A stretch of 42,745 nt of DNA, from the NCBI GenBank assembly GCA_903858185.1, contig CAIOHT010000044.1:1-42745 (forward strand). Direction: 5' to 3'. This stretch comes from an uncultured Caulobacterales bacterium. GTDB lineage: Bacteria; Pseudomonadota; Alphaproteobacteria; Caulobacterales; Caulobacteraceae. Every line of letters starts with the position of its first letter. Positions within the stretch are counted from its first letter, which is position 1. The position numbers were made by a program, and so were the translations under genes. The notes under the pieces were generated by a model. That model saw only the letters and a list, made by a program, of their open reading frames with translations. It made no database searches and was not told the origin of the DNA. Below, in pieces: positions 8,628-16,569 of this stretch.

Positions 8628-10184
8628 ATGCGCCCTCTCCTTCCCGTTCTCTTCGCCGTCACGCTCGCCGCGCCCGCCGGGGCGATGCCGCCGCCACTGC
8701 CGTCGGTGGCGAACCGGTCGATGGTCGAGTTGCAGGCCGACATCACGAACGGCAGGGCCAGCGCCGAGAGTCTGGTCAGCGCCTACATCGTGCGCGGCAA
8801 GTCGATCGATCCGCAGCTCCGATCGATCATCGCGCTCAATCCCAACGCCCTGTCCCAAGCCAATGCCGCCGACCTGGCCAGGCGAAAGGGCGCCGCCGCC
8901 GGTCCCCTGTTCGGCATGGCGATCCTGATCAAGGACAACATCGAGACGCTGGATCCGATGGCGACCACCGCCGGATCGCTGGCGCTGGCGGAGAATGTCA
9001 CGGGGCGGGACGCGCCGGTGGTGGCGCGGCTGCGGGCGGCCGGCGTGGTGGTGCTGGGCAAGGCCAACCTGTCGGAATGGGCCAATATCCGTTCGAACGG
9101 CTCGCTGTCCGGCTGGAGCGCCGTCGGCGGCCAGGCGCGCAATCCCTATGACCCGGCCCGCAGCACCTGCGGCTCTTCGGCCGGTAGCGGCGCGGCGGTT
9201 GCGGCGGGACTGGCGGCGGCGGCGGTCGGCACGGAAACCGACGGCTCGATCACCTGTCCGGCGGCGATCAACGGGCTGGTGGGGCTGAAGCCGACCGTCG
9301 GGCTGGTTTCGCGCAGCTTCATCGTGCCGATCAGCGACAGCCAGGACACGGCGGGGCCGATGACCCGCACCGTGCGTGATGCGGCCGATATGCTGACAGT
9401 GATGGCGGGCAGCGATCCGAAGGACCCCGCCACGGCGGAGGCCGACGCGCGGAAGGGCGACTATGCCGCAGGCCTGCGTCGCGATGCGCTGAAGGGTGTC
9501 CGGGTCGGGGTTATGCGCTACGCGGCCGGCTTCCACCGCGAGACCGATGTCGTGTTCGAACAGGCGCTGGCGGCGCTGAAGGCGCAGGGCGCGATCCTCG
9601 TCGATGTCCCCGACTTCCCCAACCGGCGCGAGATCGGCGCGAACGAGCTGGTCGTCCTGCTGACCGAACTGAAGGTCGGGATGAACGCGTATCTGGCTTC
9701 AACCGACCCGACGAAGGTCAAGGTGCGCAGTCTCGCCGACGTCATCGCCTTCAACACCGCCAACGCGGACCGCGAGATGTCCCTGTTCGGCCAGGAGTTG
9801 TTCGAGATGGCCGAAAAGACCACCGGCCTCGCCGACCCGGCCTACCTGAAGGCGCGGGACGACGCCCGCCGCATGGCAGGTCGCGAGGGCATCGACGCCC
9901 TGCTGGCCAAACATGACGTGGCGGTGCTTGTCGGGCCGACGCTGGGTCCGTCCTGGCTGATCGATCCGGTGCTCAAGGACCGGTACGTCGGCGGCGGGGC
10001 GGGCAACGCGGCGGCCGTGGCGGGCTATCCACACCTGACGGTGCCGATGGGCCAGGTCGGGGGTCTGCCGGTCGGTCTGAGCTTCGTCGGCCCGAAGTGG
10101 AGCGAGGCCCGCCTGCTGGCCTACGGCTTCGCCTATGAGCAGGCGACGCAGATGCGCCGCCCGCCGGCTCTGTCCGTCAACTGA
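8628..10184 (+). CDS. Exported amidase-signature family hydrolase
   Basis: Ser-Ser-Lys amide hydrolase of the amidase signature family (GatA/FAAH type), 518 residues. The triad is visible: Lys102 in ILIKDN, the bridging Ser in CGSSAGSG (residues 183-184) and the nucleophile Ser207 in [13 protein letters not shown] short signal peptide ([19 protein letters not shown]) predicts a periplasmic or secreted enzyme, unlike cytoplasmic GatA; gatB and gatC are not nearby. The start ATG 8628 has an AGGAG site 5-6 bp upstream. It follows the receptor terminator, so it has its own promoter in 8547-8627, which I cannot pin down. It may be a peptide-amidase-like enzyme that releases amides or ammonia outside the cytoplasm, but the substrate is unknown. 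Confidence 0.87.
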   Translation: MRPLLPVLFAVTLAAPAGAMPPPLPSVANRSMVELQADITNGRASAESLVSAYIVRGKSIDPQLRSIIALNPNALSQANAADLARRKGAAAGPLFGMAILIKDNIETLDPMATTAGSLALAENVTGRDAPVVARLRAAGVVVLGKANLSEWANIRSNGSLSGWSAVGGQARNPYDPARSTCGSSAGSGAAVAAGLAAAAVGTETDGSITCPAAINGLVGLKPTVGLVSRSFIVPISDSQDTAGPMTRTVRDAADMLTVMAGSDPKDPATAEADARKGDYAAGLRRDALKGVRVGVMRYAAGFHRETDVVFEQALAALKAQGAILVDVPDFPNRREIGANELVVLLTELKVGMNAYLASTDPTKVKVRSLADVIAFNTANADREMSLFGQELFEMAEKTTGLADPAYLKARDDARRMAGREGIDALLAKHDVAVLVGPTLGPSWLIDPVLKDRYVGGGAGNAAAVAGYPHLTVPMGQVGGLPVGLSFVGPKWSEARLLAYGFAYEQATQMRRPPALSVN

Positions 10185-10200
10185 AGGTCGCGACTGGCCG

Positions 10201-11673
10201 CTACGACCCCGAGCGGCGACCCCACCGGGGCTTCGCCGGCGGCGCGGGACGCTGCGGATAGGGCTGTGCCGCGGGCGGGCCGTCACGCTGGTAGGCGCGC
10301 TCGTAGCCGTCCGCTTCCCACCAGTCGCGGTAGGGGTTGGTGAAGCCGCTCTCGTCGCGCAGGGACGGCGGCAGGCCGCTGCTGCGCTGGCAATAGACGC
10401 CTGGCTCCCAGCCACGCTTCCAGCAGTCGTCGTTGAAGTAGGCGTAGTTGGGCTCGATATCGATGACCACGCCCTGTTCGATCCACAGCGGACGGCTGTT
10501 CCAGCCATAGAACCGGTTGCGCTTGACCGTCGCCTTGCCGGTCGAGGCGTAGAGGCCGACTTCCCGCGCCCCGATCGCCGATTCCGTCAGGGTCAGGTCA
10601 CCGTCGGTGACCACGCCCACGGTCGTGCGGCAGAAGCGGCTGCGGTTGACCTCGACGATCGCGCCGCGGTCCAGATGCAGACCATTGCGCCAGCCGCAGA
10701 CCACGGCGTTGTCGACCTTCAGCGCGCCGGACCCGCTGCGCTGTCCGCGCACCATGATGCCGTTGCCGGCCGGCAGGGCCGCGTCGCGACCCATGATGCC
10801 GCTCTGCTCGATGATGCTGTCGCCGGCGCCCGGAGTGACGTCGATACCGGCTTCTTCGGCCAGCACCCGGGTGCGGCTGATCTTGAGAATCGCGCCGTCG
10901 CTGACCACCGCAGCGTCCCAGGTGCGGGCGTCGATGAAGCTCTCGATCAGGCGCAGTTCGCCACCCGAGGCGAACACCGCCGCCGTGTCGCCCCAGTAGC
11001 GGACGGTCGTCCGCACCAGCGCCACCTTGGAGTCCCAGGTTTCGACGCAGGGCGCGCGGCCGCCCTTTTCGGTCTGAAGGATCAGGTCACGCAGTTCGAC
11101 GCCGTTCACACCCGGCGCAACCTTCACGCAGGAGGAACCTTCGGCGGGAATGATGGTCGCCCGTTGCGCGGGAGAGTCGTCGAAGATCGAGGCCGCAGCG
11201 CCGACGATGGCGACCGGATGCTCGATCCACAGGGTCTCGCGGCAGGTGCCGCGCACATAGAGCGTTCCGCCGTCGGCCAGACGCTGCAGCGCGTCGTTCA
11301 GCGGGCCACTGCTGCTGTACTGGCCGCCGCCCTGGTCGTCATACTGACCACCGGACGCGCCATAGCCCGAGCCTGATCCCGAGCCAGGCCCGTAGGACGA
11401 AGGCGGCGGCGCGTTGCAGTCGACCGTAATGCTGGTTTCGTAGCGCGGTCCCGAATAGTAGCCGCCGCCCTGACGCGGGCGGTAGTGGCGGGGCTTGTAG
11501 CGGTCGGGGCGCCAGCGCGGACGCAGCGGCGGCGTGATCAGCCCTCCGAAGTTCGGACGGATCTGTGCATCGATCCCGGCGGCGGCGTCGGGGAAGGCCT
11601 GCGCGGCGCCGGCCGCGCCGAGCACGATCATGGCCGCGCTCGCGGCCGTGAGGAGGCGGGTAAGCGTCTTCAT
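10201..11673 (-). CDS. Secreted right-handed beta-helix protein
   Basis: A 490-residue exported protein of the pectin-lyase-fold (parallel beta-helix) class. A signal peptide (MKTLTRLLTAASAAMIVLGA, ending AAQA) is followed by a low-complexity Arg/Pro/Tyr/Gly/Ser linker (about residues 45-125), then an entry motif (LADGGTLYVRGTCRETLWI) and about ten short beta-rich rungs (VELRDLILQ, ALVRTTVRYWG, LRLIESFID, LKISRTRVL, ALKVDNAVVCGW, VEVNRSRFC, LTLTESAIG, ATVKRNRFYGW). The tail is Pro/Arg-rich. No DPHD-type epimerase motif or other known catalytic signature was seen. The start codon overlaps the stop of the upstream Sel1 lipoprotein gene (ATGA at 11670-11673), so the two are translationally coupled. 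It probably binds or modifies an envelope polysaccharide; that role is an inference. Confidence 0.75.
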   Translation of the reverse strand: MKTLTRLLTAASAAMIVLGAAGAAQAFPDAAAGIDAQIRPNFGGLITPPLRPRWRPDRYKPRHYRPRQGGGYYSGPRYETSITVDCNAPPPSSYGPGSGSGSGYGASGGQYDDQGGGQYSSSGPLNDALQRLADGGTLYVRGTCRETLWIEHPVAIVGAAASIFDDSPAQRATIIPAEGSSCVKVAPGVNGVELRDLILQTEKGGRAPCVETWDSKVALVRTTVRYWGDTAAVFASGGELRLIESFIDARTWDAAVVSDGAILKISRTRVLAEEAGIDVTPGAGDSIIEQSGIMGRDAALPAGNGIMVRGQRSGSGALKVDNAVVCGWRNGLHLDRGAIVEVNRSRFCRTTVGVVTDGDLTLTESAIGAREVGLYASTGKATVKRNRFYGWNSRPLWIEQGVVIDIEPNYAYFNDDCWKRGWEPGVYCQRSSGLPPSLRDESGFTNPYRDWWEADGYERAYQRDGPPAAQPYPQRPAPPAKPRWGRRSGS

Positions 11674-13142
11674 CGTACGTAGTCCCTGTCGCGGGGCGAG
11701 GGTCGCGGCGCGCGGGACACCTGGGCCAGCACCTGCTGGAGGCGTCCCACGGACGGCTTGAAGCCCGAAAGCGCGGAGTCGATCTGATAGACGACCGCCT
11801 TGGCCTTGTCCTGGTCGGCCACACCGGCGACGCCGAGCGAGAAGTAGGTGGACATGGCGTACTTGGCCTCGCCCGAGCCCTGGCGGTCAGCCTCGGCAAA
11901 CCAGTGAAACGAGCGGGCGTAGTCGCGCGGCACACCCACGCCCTCGGCATACATCACCGCGAGCACCAGCTGCGCCTTGGACGAGCCGTTGACGGCGGCG
12001 TACTGGATGATGCGGACCCTCTCGATCGGCGTCAGCACGCCGGTCTGCGGCCGGGCGACGCGGGCCTGGAAGTCCTGGATTTCCTGCGGGTACAGGGCGT
12101 CCTCATTGGTCACGACACGCGGCGTCGACCGCAGATAGGCCAGCGCCTCGCCGATATGGATGAAGGGCAGCTCGCGGACGCGGCTCAGCGCCACCTGCTG
12201 GGCGTCGCCGACCTGGTCGCTTTCGTCCGAATGCGGCACGCCCGAAGACGGCGATTCTGGCGGATAGAACTCGTAGGGCGGGATCCAGCGCTTGGCCTTG
12301 GCCTCGACGAACTGTCCCGCGGCCGCGCGCGCGGGCGACGACCGTTCGAAGTCCTTGAGCATCACATAGGCGCCGACATCGCCGGTCTGGACGGCGAGGT
12401 AGTTGTACAGATAGGCGTCGACGTCGTTGCGCGGGAAGAGGTTCAGCACCTGCGGGGTGCCCGGCTTGTAGGGCTTGCCCCGGGCCTCGGCAGCCTGGCG
12501 GTTGTCCGAAGGCTCTCCGAACGGACCGAAGAAGTTGTCGTGCATCCGCGCCAGGGTGCGGTAGCCGGGCGCACCTTCGGACGCGAGGATGTAGATCACG
12601 CGACTGCGGACCTTCTCCTGCTCTTCGGACGACATCTGCGACAGCAGCCGGTCGAGGGAGCGGTAGGCGATGTTACGCTCGACGGCGCGGCAATCGTCAT
12701 AACGGGCGACGGTCTTCTGCTCGCCCTGCGGCGAACGGCGCCCGATGGCCGAAATCGGCGAATAGCCCTCACCGTTCGACAGGGCGATCGAATACCAGAC
12801 GGCCGCCTCGACGGGGTCCTCGAGGTTCTTGTCCGCCGCGCGCAGGCCCTCGTAGCGGCGGGCCAGCTCGAGCTGCGAGAAGAAGTCGCCGGTGAACCCG
12901 CGACGGCGCAGCGTGCGGATTTCGAGCTGCTGGGTGTTGAACTGCGGGGCGACACCCGTCGGGACCTGCGGACGCGGACAGGCTGTGTCGCCCGGCTTGC
13001 CGAAGAAGCTCTCCGGGCCGCTGTCGCAGCCGACCAGGGGAATCACGACCGCGGCAATAAGGGCCACGATCGAAGCGCCGCGGATCAGCGGGCCTTGCGC
13101 AGCCCCGAACGGGCGGCCTTGGGCTTCGCTGGTCTCATGCAT
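11670..13142 (-). CDS. Sel1/TPR-like repeat lipoprotein
   Basis: A 490-residue lipoprotein. The N-terminus has a hydrophobic helix ending in a lipobox-like LVGC-DSG, so it is probably lipidated. Sel1-type helical repeats are clearest near the N-terminus (FFSQLELARRYEGL...DPVEAAVWYSIAL) and C-terminus (AQLVLAVMYAEGVGVPRDYA, FHWFAEADRQGSGEAKYAMS). ATG 13142 (MHETSEAQ) is preferred over the in-frame ATG 13175, since a G-rich stretch precedes it and the upstream extension overlaps a CtrA-like box. It is first in a two-gene operon with the beta-helix protein. A Sel1 lipoprotein followed by a beta-helix protein recalls AlgK and AlgG of alginate export, but no polymerase or export genes are nearby. 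It is probably an envelope scaffold. Confidence 0.78.
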   Translation of the reverse strand: MHETSEAQGRPFGAAQGPLIRGASIVALIAAVVIPLVGCDSGPESFFGKPGDTACPRPQVPTGVAPQFNTQQLEIRTLRRRGFTGDFFSQLELARRYEGLRAADKNLEDPVEAAVWYSIALSNGEGYSPISAIGRRSPQGEQKTVARYDDCRAVERNIAYRSLDRLLSQMSSEEQEKVRSRVIYILASEGAPGYRTLARMHDNFFGPFGEPSDNRQAAEARGKPYKPGTPQVLNLFPRNDVDAYLYNYLAVQTGDVGAYVMLKDFERSSPARAAAGQFVEAKAKRWIPPYEFYPPESPSSGVPHSDESDQVGDAQQVALSRVRELPFIHIGEALAYLRSTPRVVTNEDALYPQEIQDFQARVARPQTGVLTPIERVRIIQYAAVNGSSKAQLVLAVMYAEGVGVPRDYARSFHWFAEADRQGSGEAKYAMSTYFSLGVAGVADQDKAKAVVYQIDSALSGFKPSVGRLQQVLAQVSRAPRPSPRDRDYVR

Positions 13143-13403
13143 ACTGAATAGCCCCCCAGCCCGACCGTTAACCATTCGGCAGCGTGACTCTTCGCCGGGC
13201 TACCGCCCGAGTCAAGCTCGCCCACCGTCCGGGGGGTGTATCAATCCCTGTCACGGGCATCATAGTGAACCCCGTTCGCGCAACAGGCGAAGTTCGGGCG
13301 TCGTCGATCCGACACATGCCCATTTTGCGGACGCATTCCGCCCCGGTTTGGCCGCATGAGGCGCGCGACCATGGGCTGTGGGACGACAAGTCAGGGGAAT
13401 CAC
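13143..13403. promoter_or_regulatory. Divergent promoter region with a CtrA-like box and two GANTC sites
   Basis: These 261 bp separate the lipoprotein gene (minus) from the VWA gene (plus). TTAACCAT, a good CtrA half-site, lies at 13168-13175, 26 bp upstream of the lipoprotein start. GANTC (CcrM) sites lie at 13186-13190 and 13209-13213. The pattern suggests cell-cycle control, most likely of the lipoprotein operon. The rest of the region shows no clear structure. Confidence 0.45.
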
Positions 13404-15206
13404 ATGCGCCTATCGAAGACGGCCAGGAGTCTGACGACAACCGTGGCCCTTGCGGCCGTTCTGGCGGCCTCGGCTCCACCCTTCCAGATCGCGGCGGCCA
13501 AAGGTCCGGTCGATGGCCAGCCGACGCCGGCGGCCTGCGCCGCCCTCGGATTCACGGCCCCACGCGAAGGCGAGCGAGCGATGGGCAGCCGCATGTTCGC
13601 CCCCCCCCCCATGGTTGGAATGGCCGCTCCGATGCCGCCACCGCCACCGCCACCGCCGCCTCCCCCGCCGCCTCTGATGGCGCCGCCTGCGCCGATGGCG
13701 GACATCGGCGTCACGGCGAAACGCGTCGCGCCGGGCGTGATCGCGCCCGGCATTGTTACCGGCATGGCCGCAGAGGCCGCGCCGGACACCGAGCGCTACC
13801 CCGGCGGCGCCTCCAACCCGATCAGGCGGGTTGCCGATGAGCCCGTCTCGACCTTCGCGATCGATGTCGATACCGCCGCCTATGCCAACGTCAGGCGCTT
13901 CCTGAAGGACGGGACCCTGCCGCCGCGCGACGCCGTCCGCGTCGAGGAACTGGTCAACTATTTCGACTACGACTACCCGCTGCCGACCAGCCGGGCCGAG
14001 CCGTTCAGGCCCTATGTCGCGGTTGTCCCCTCGCCCTGGTCGAAGGACCGCCAGATCCTGCACATCGGCCTGCAGGGCTATGACCTGCCGCGCAGCGAGG
14101 AGCCGCCGCTGAACCTGGTGTTCCTGATCGACACCTCCGGCTCGATGCAGTCACCGGACAAGCTGGGACTGGCGAAGAAGGCCATGGACCTGCTGGTCGA
14201 CCAGCTACGGCCTCAGGACCGGGTGTCGATCGTCGCCTACGCCGGATCGGCCGGCGCAGTGCTGGCGCCGACGGGCGGACGCTCGAAGCTGAAGGTCCGC
14301 TGCGCGCTCGAGTCGCTGCAGTCCGGCGGGTCCACCGCCGGCGGTCAGGGCCTGGCCCTGGCCTACGCCCTGGCCGGACAGAACTTCGATGCCAAGGCCG
14401 TGAACCGCGTCGTGCTGCTGACGGACGGAGACTTCAACGTCGGCGTTTCCGATCCCTCGAAGCTGAAGGACTTCGTCGCCGACAAGCGCAAGACGGGCGT
14501 CTATCTGTCGGTCTACGGCTTCGGTCGCGGCAACTACAACGACACGATGATGCAGGCCCTGGCCCAGAACGGAAACGGGACCGCCGCCTATGTCGACACC
14601 TTCGAGGAAGCGCGGAAACTGTTCCGGGATGACTTCTCCGGCTCGCTCTTCCCGATCGCCGACGACGTCAAGATCCAGATCGAGTTCAATCCCGCACAGG
14701 TCAGCGAGTACCGGCTGATCGGCTACGAAACCCGGATGCTGGCGCGGGAGGACTTCAACAACGACCAGGTCGACGCCGGCGAGGTCGGGTCAGGCGTGTC
14801 GGTGACGGCGCTCTACGAGATCACCCCGGCCGGCGCACCGGGATCCGCCGACCCGCTGCGCTACCAGTCCGCGCGGCCCCAGGCGGCGCCGTCCGCTGAA
14901 ATGGCCTTCTTCAAGGTTCGCTGGAAGGCGCCCGGCGCGGCCACCTCGCAGCTGATGCAGCAGGCAATCCCGGCCGGGAACACCGCGCGCGACCTCGCCA
15001 CGGCGCCGGAGGCGACCCGCTGGGCCGTCAGCGTCGCGGCCTTCGGCCAGAAGCTGCGCAACGACCCCTGGCTCGATGCCGGCTACGGCTGGGACCAGAT
15101 TCTGGAAACCGCCCAGCGGTCGCGCGGTGAAGACGAATTCGGCATCCGCGCGGAGTTCGTCCAGCTGGTCCGGGCGGCGAAGGAAGGCCGGCGGGTCAAC
15201 GAGTAG
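13404..15206 (+). CDS. Exported VWA-domain protein (YfbK-like)
   Basis: A 600-residue protein with a signal-like N-terminus (MRLSKTARSLTTTVALAAVL), a Pro-rich stretch (about residues 65-95), a conserved pre-VWA segment (VSTFAIDVDTAAYANVRRFL), a von Willebrand factor A domain with the metal-ion site DTSGSMQ and later TDGDFNVGV, and a C-terminal segment (DPWLDAGYGWDQILETAQR) typical of E. coli YfbK-like proteins. ATG 13404 has an AGGGGA ribosome site; the earlier in-frame ATG at 13356 lacks both a signal-peptide fit and a good site. The function is probably protein binding at the envelope. A run of 11 C at 13600-13610 lies in the early coding region and is a slippage hotspot, so the reading frame depends on its exact length. 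Confidence 0.85.
   Translation: MRLSKTARSLTTTVALAAVLAASAPPFQIAAAKGPVDGQPTPAACAALGFTAPREGERAMGSRMFAPPPMVGMAAPMPPPPPPPPPPPPPLMAPPAPMADIGVTAKRVAPGVIAPGIVTGMAAEAAPDTERYPGGASNPIRRVADEPVSTFAIDVDTAAYANVRRFLKDGTLPPRDAVRVEELVNYFDYDYPLPTSRAEPFRPYVAVVPSPWSKDRQILHIGLQGYDLPRSEEPPLNLVFLIDTSGSMQSPDKLGLAKKAMDLLVDQLRPQDRVSIVAYAGSAGAVLAPTGGRSKLKVRCALESLQSGGSTAGGQGLALAYALAGQNFDAKAVNRVVLLTDGDFNVGVSDPSKLKDFVADKRKTGVYLSVYGFGRGNYNDTMMQALAQNGNGTAAYVDTFEEARKLFRDDFSGSLFPIADDVKIQIEFNPAQVSEYRLIGYETRMLAREDFNNDQVDAGEVGSGVSVTALYEITPAGAPGSADPLRYQSARPQAAPSAEMAFFKVRWKAPGAATSQLMQQAIPAGNTARDLATAPEATRWAVSVAAFGQKLRNDPWLDAGYGWDQILETAQRSRGEDEFGIRAEFVQLVRAAKEGRRVNE
13600..13610 (+). repeat. C11 homopolymer inside the VWA coding sequence
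   Basis: Eleven consecutive C bases encode Ala-Pro-Pro-Pro (GCC CCC CCC CCC) about 65 codons after the start. Gain or loss of one base would shift the frame before the VWA domain. A codon-diverse polyproline stretch (about 13636-13675) follows. Confidence 0.9.
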
Positions 15207-15265
15207 CGCCCCTGAAGGCCGGCCGGGGTCAGGGCGGATGGCCCGGCCCCGGCCTCAGCTCCACG

Positions 15266-15296
15266 CAAAAAGGGCGCGGCTTTCGCCGCGCCCTTC
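15266..15296. terminator. Bidirectional terminator between the VWA gene and acyl-CoA dehydrogenase
   Basis: An 11-bp stem AAGGGCGCGGC/GCCGCGCCCTT with a 4-base loop (TTTC). Five A precede it on the plus strand, giving a T-run when read on the minus strand. It is therefore best as the terminator of the minus-strand dehydrogenase operon ending at 15324, and may also stop the convergent VWA transcript. Confidence 0.8.
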
Positions 15297-15323
15297 CTGA
15301 TCAGTAGCCTGCCTCGGGTCGGA

Positions 15324-16553
15324 TCAGCGACCGGTCGGCATGTCCTTGAAGGCCACGTCCTTGTCGACGCGGACATCGCCCGGCAGGCCAAGCACCCGTT
15401 CGGCGATGATGTTCTTCAGGATTTCATCCGTACCACCGGCGATGCGCAGGCCGGGGGCCCACAGCAGCGACTGCTGGAAGGCCGCCTGCATCGGGGCCTC
15501 GGACGGGTCGACGAGGATACCGTACTGATCCTCCATCTCCACGCCCTGGTTGGACATGTCCTGCATCTGGTTGGCGGCGATGATCTTGCCGATCGAGCTT
15601 TCCGGTCCCGGCGTCTGGCCGCGCGACAGCGCGGTCATGGTGCGGAAGCGGGTCAGCTTGAGGCCTTCAGCGGCCACGTACCAGTCGGCCAGCTTCTCGC
15701 GGAAGGCGCCGTCCTTGATCGCCGCACCGGCGGGGCCGGTAACCTGGCGGGCCAGGTCCATGATCAGCTTGTAGTCCGGGCCGGACGACCCGCCGACAGC
15801 CAGACGCTCGTTCATCAGGGTGACCAGCGCGACCTTCCAGCCGTCGCCGACTTCGCCCAGACGCTGGCTGTCCTTCACCCGCAGATCGGTGAAGTAGACT
15901 TCGTTGAACTCGCTGCCGCCGGACGCTTGGTGGATCGGACGCACTTCCACGGCCGGATCGTGCATGTCGATCCAGAACATGGTCAGGCCCTTGTGCTTGG
16001 GCACGTCGGGGTCGGTACGGACCAGCAGGATGCCGTAGTCGCAATACTGGGCGCCGGTGGTCCAGACCTTCTGGCCGTTGATCACCCACTCGTCGCCGTC
16101 ACGGACGGCCTTGGTGCGGGTGGCGGCGACGTCGGAGCCGCCGGCCGGTTCGGAGAACAGCTGGCACCAGATTTCCTCGCCGCGCATGGCCGGACCGACG
16201 AAACGGGTCTTGGTCTCGCCGTCGGCGAAGGCCATCACGGTCGGGACGCACATGCCCAGGCCGATGGTGAAATAGCCGTAGTTCACGCCGACCTTGGCCT
16301 CTTCCTGGCCGAAGATCACCGACTGCAGCGGCGTGCCGCCGCCGCCGCCCCATTCCTTGGGCCAGGTGATGCAGGCGTAGCCCGCGGCGGCCTTCTTGGC
16401 CTGCCAGGACTTGGCCAGGGCCATGTGCTCGGGGCTGTTGGGCCGGCGGCCGTTGGCGCTTGAGTTGTTCTTGTGCTCGGCGGCGTTCTTTTCCAGCCAG
16501 GCGCGAGCGGTCTCGCGGTAGGCGGCTTCTTCGGGACTGTCGTTGAAATCCAT
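15324..16553 (-). CDS. Acyl-CoA dehydrogenase, large-subunit type
   Basis: FAD-dependent acyl-CoA dehydrogenase, 409 residues, catalysing alpha,beta-desaturation of a CoA thioester. Visible family blocks are the N-terminal helical domain (DFNDSPEEAAYRETARAWLE), the FAD/substrate loop (CQLFSEPAGGSDVAATRTKA, VINGQKVWTTGAQY) and the C-terminal block GGTDEILKNIIAERVLGLP. At the usual YEGT position of the catalytic Glu the sequence reads AGGT, so the base is not in its classical place. ATG 16553 is chosen for its strong GGGAGGGAAAG site and the family N-terminus. It is second in an operon, 16 bp after a shorter dehydrogenase gene. The pair resembles heteromeric dehydrogenases such as PimC/PimD or FadE28/FadE29. 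The substrate is unknown. Confidence 0.9.
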   Translation of the reverse strand: MDFNDSPEEAAYRETARAWLEKNAAEHKNNSSANGRRPNSPEHMALAKSWQAKKAAAGYACITWPKEWGGGGGTPLQSVIFGQEEAKVGVNYGYFTIGLGMCVPTVMAFADGETKTRFVGPAMRGEEIWCQLFSEPAGGSDVAATRTKAVRDGDEWVINGQKVWTTGAQYCDYGILLVRTDPDVPKHKGLTMFWIDMHDPAVEVRPIHQASGGSEFNEVYFTDLRVKDSQRLGEVGDGWKVALVTLMNERLAVGGSSGPDYKLIMDLARQVTGPAGAAIKDGAFREKLADWYVAAEGLKLTRFRTMTALSRGQTPGPESSIGKIIAANQMQDMSNQGVEMEDQYGILVDPSEAPMQAAFQQSLLWAPGLRIAGGTDEILKNIIAERVLGLPGDVRVDKDVAFKDMPTGR

Positions 16554-16569
16554 GATCTTTCCCTCCCGC

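Noticed and set aside
13184-13840. Plus-strand open frame through the divergent promoter and VWA 5' end
   Set aside because: It overlaps the VWA gene in another frame, has no signal or domain and is Arg/Gly/Ala-rich; a shadow.
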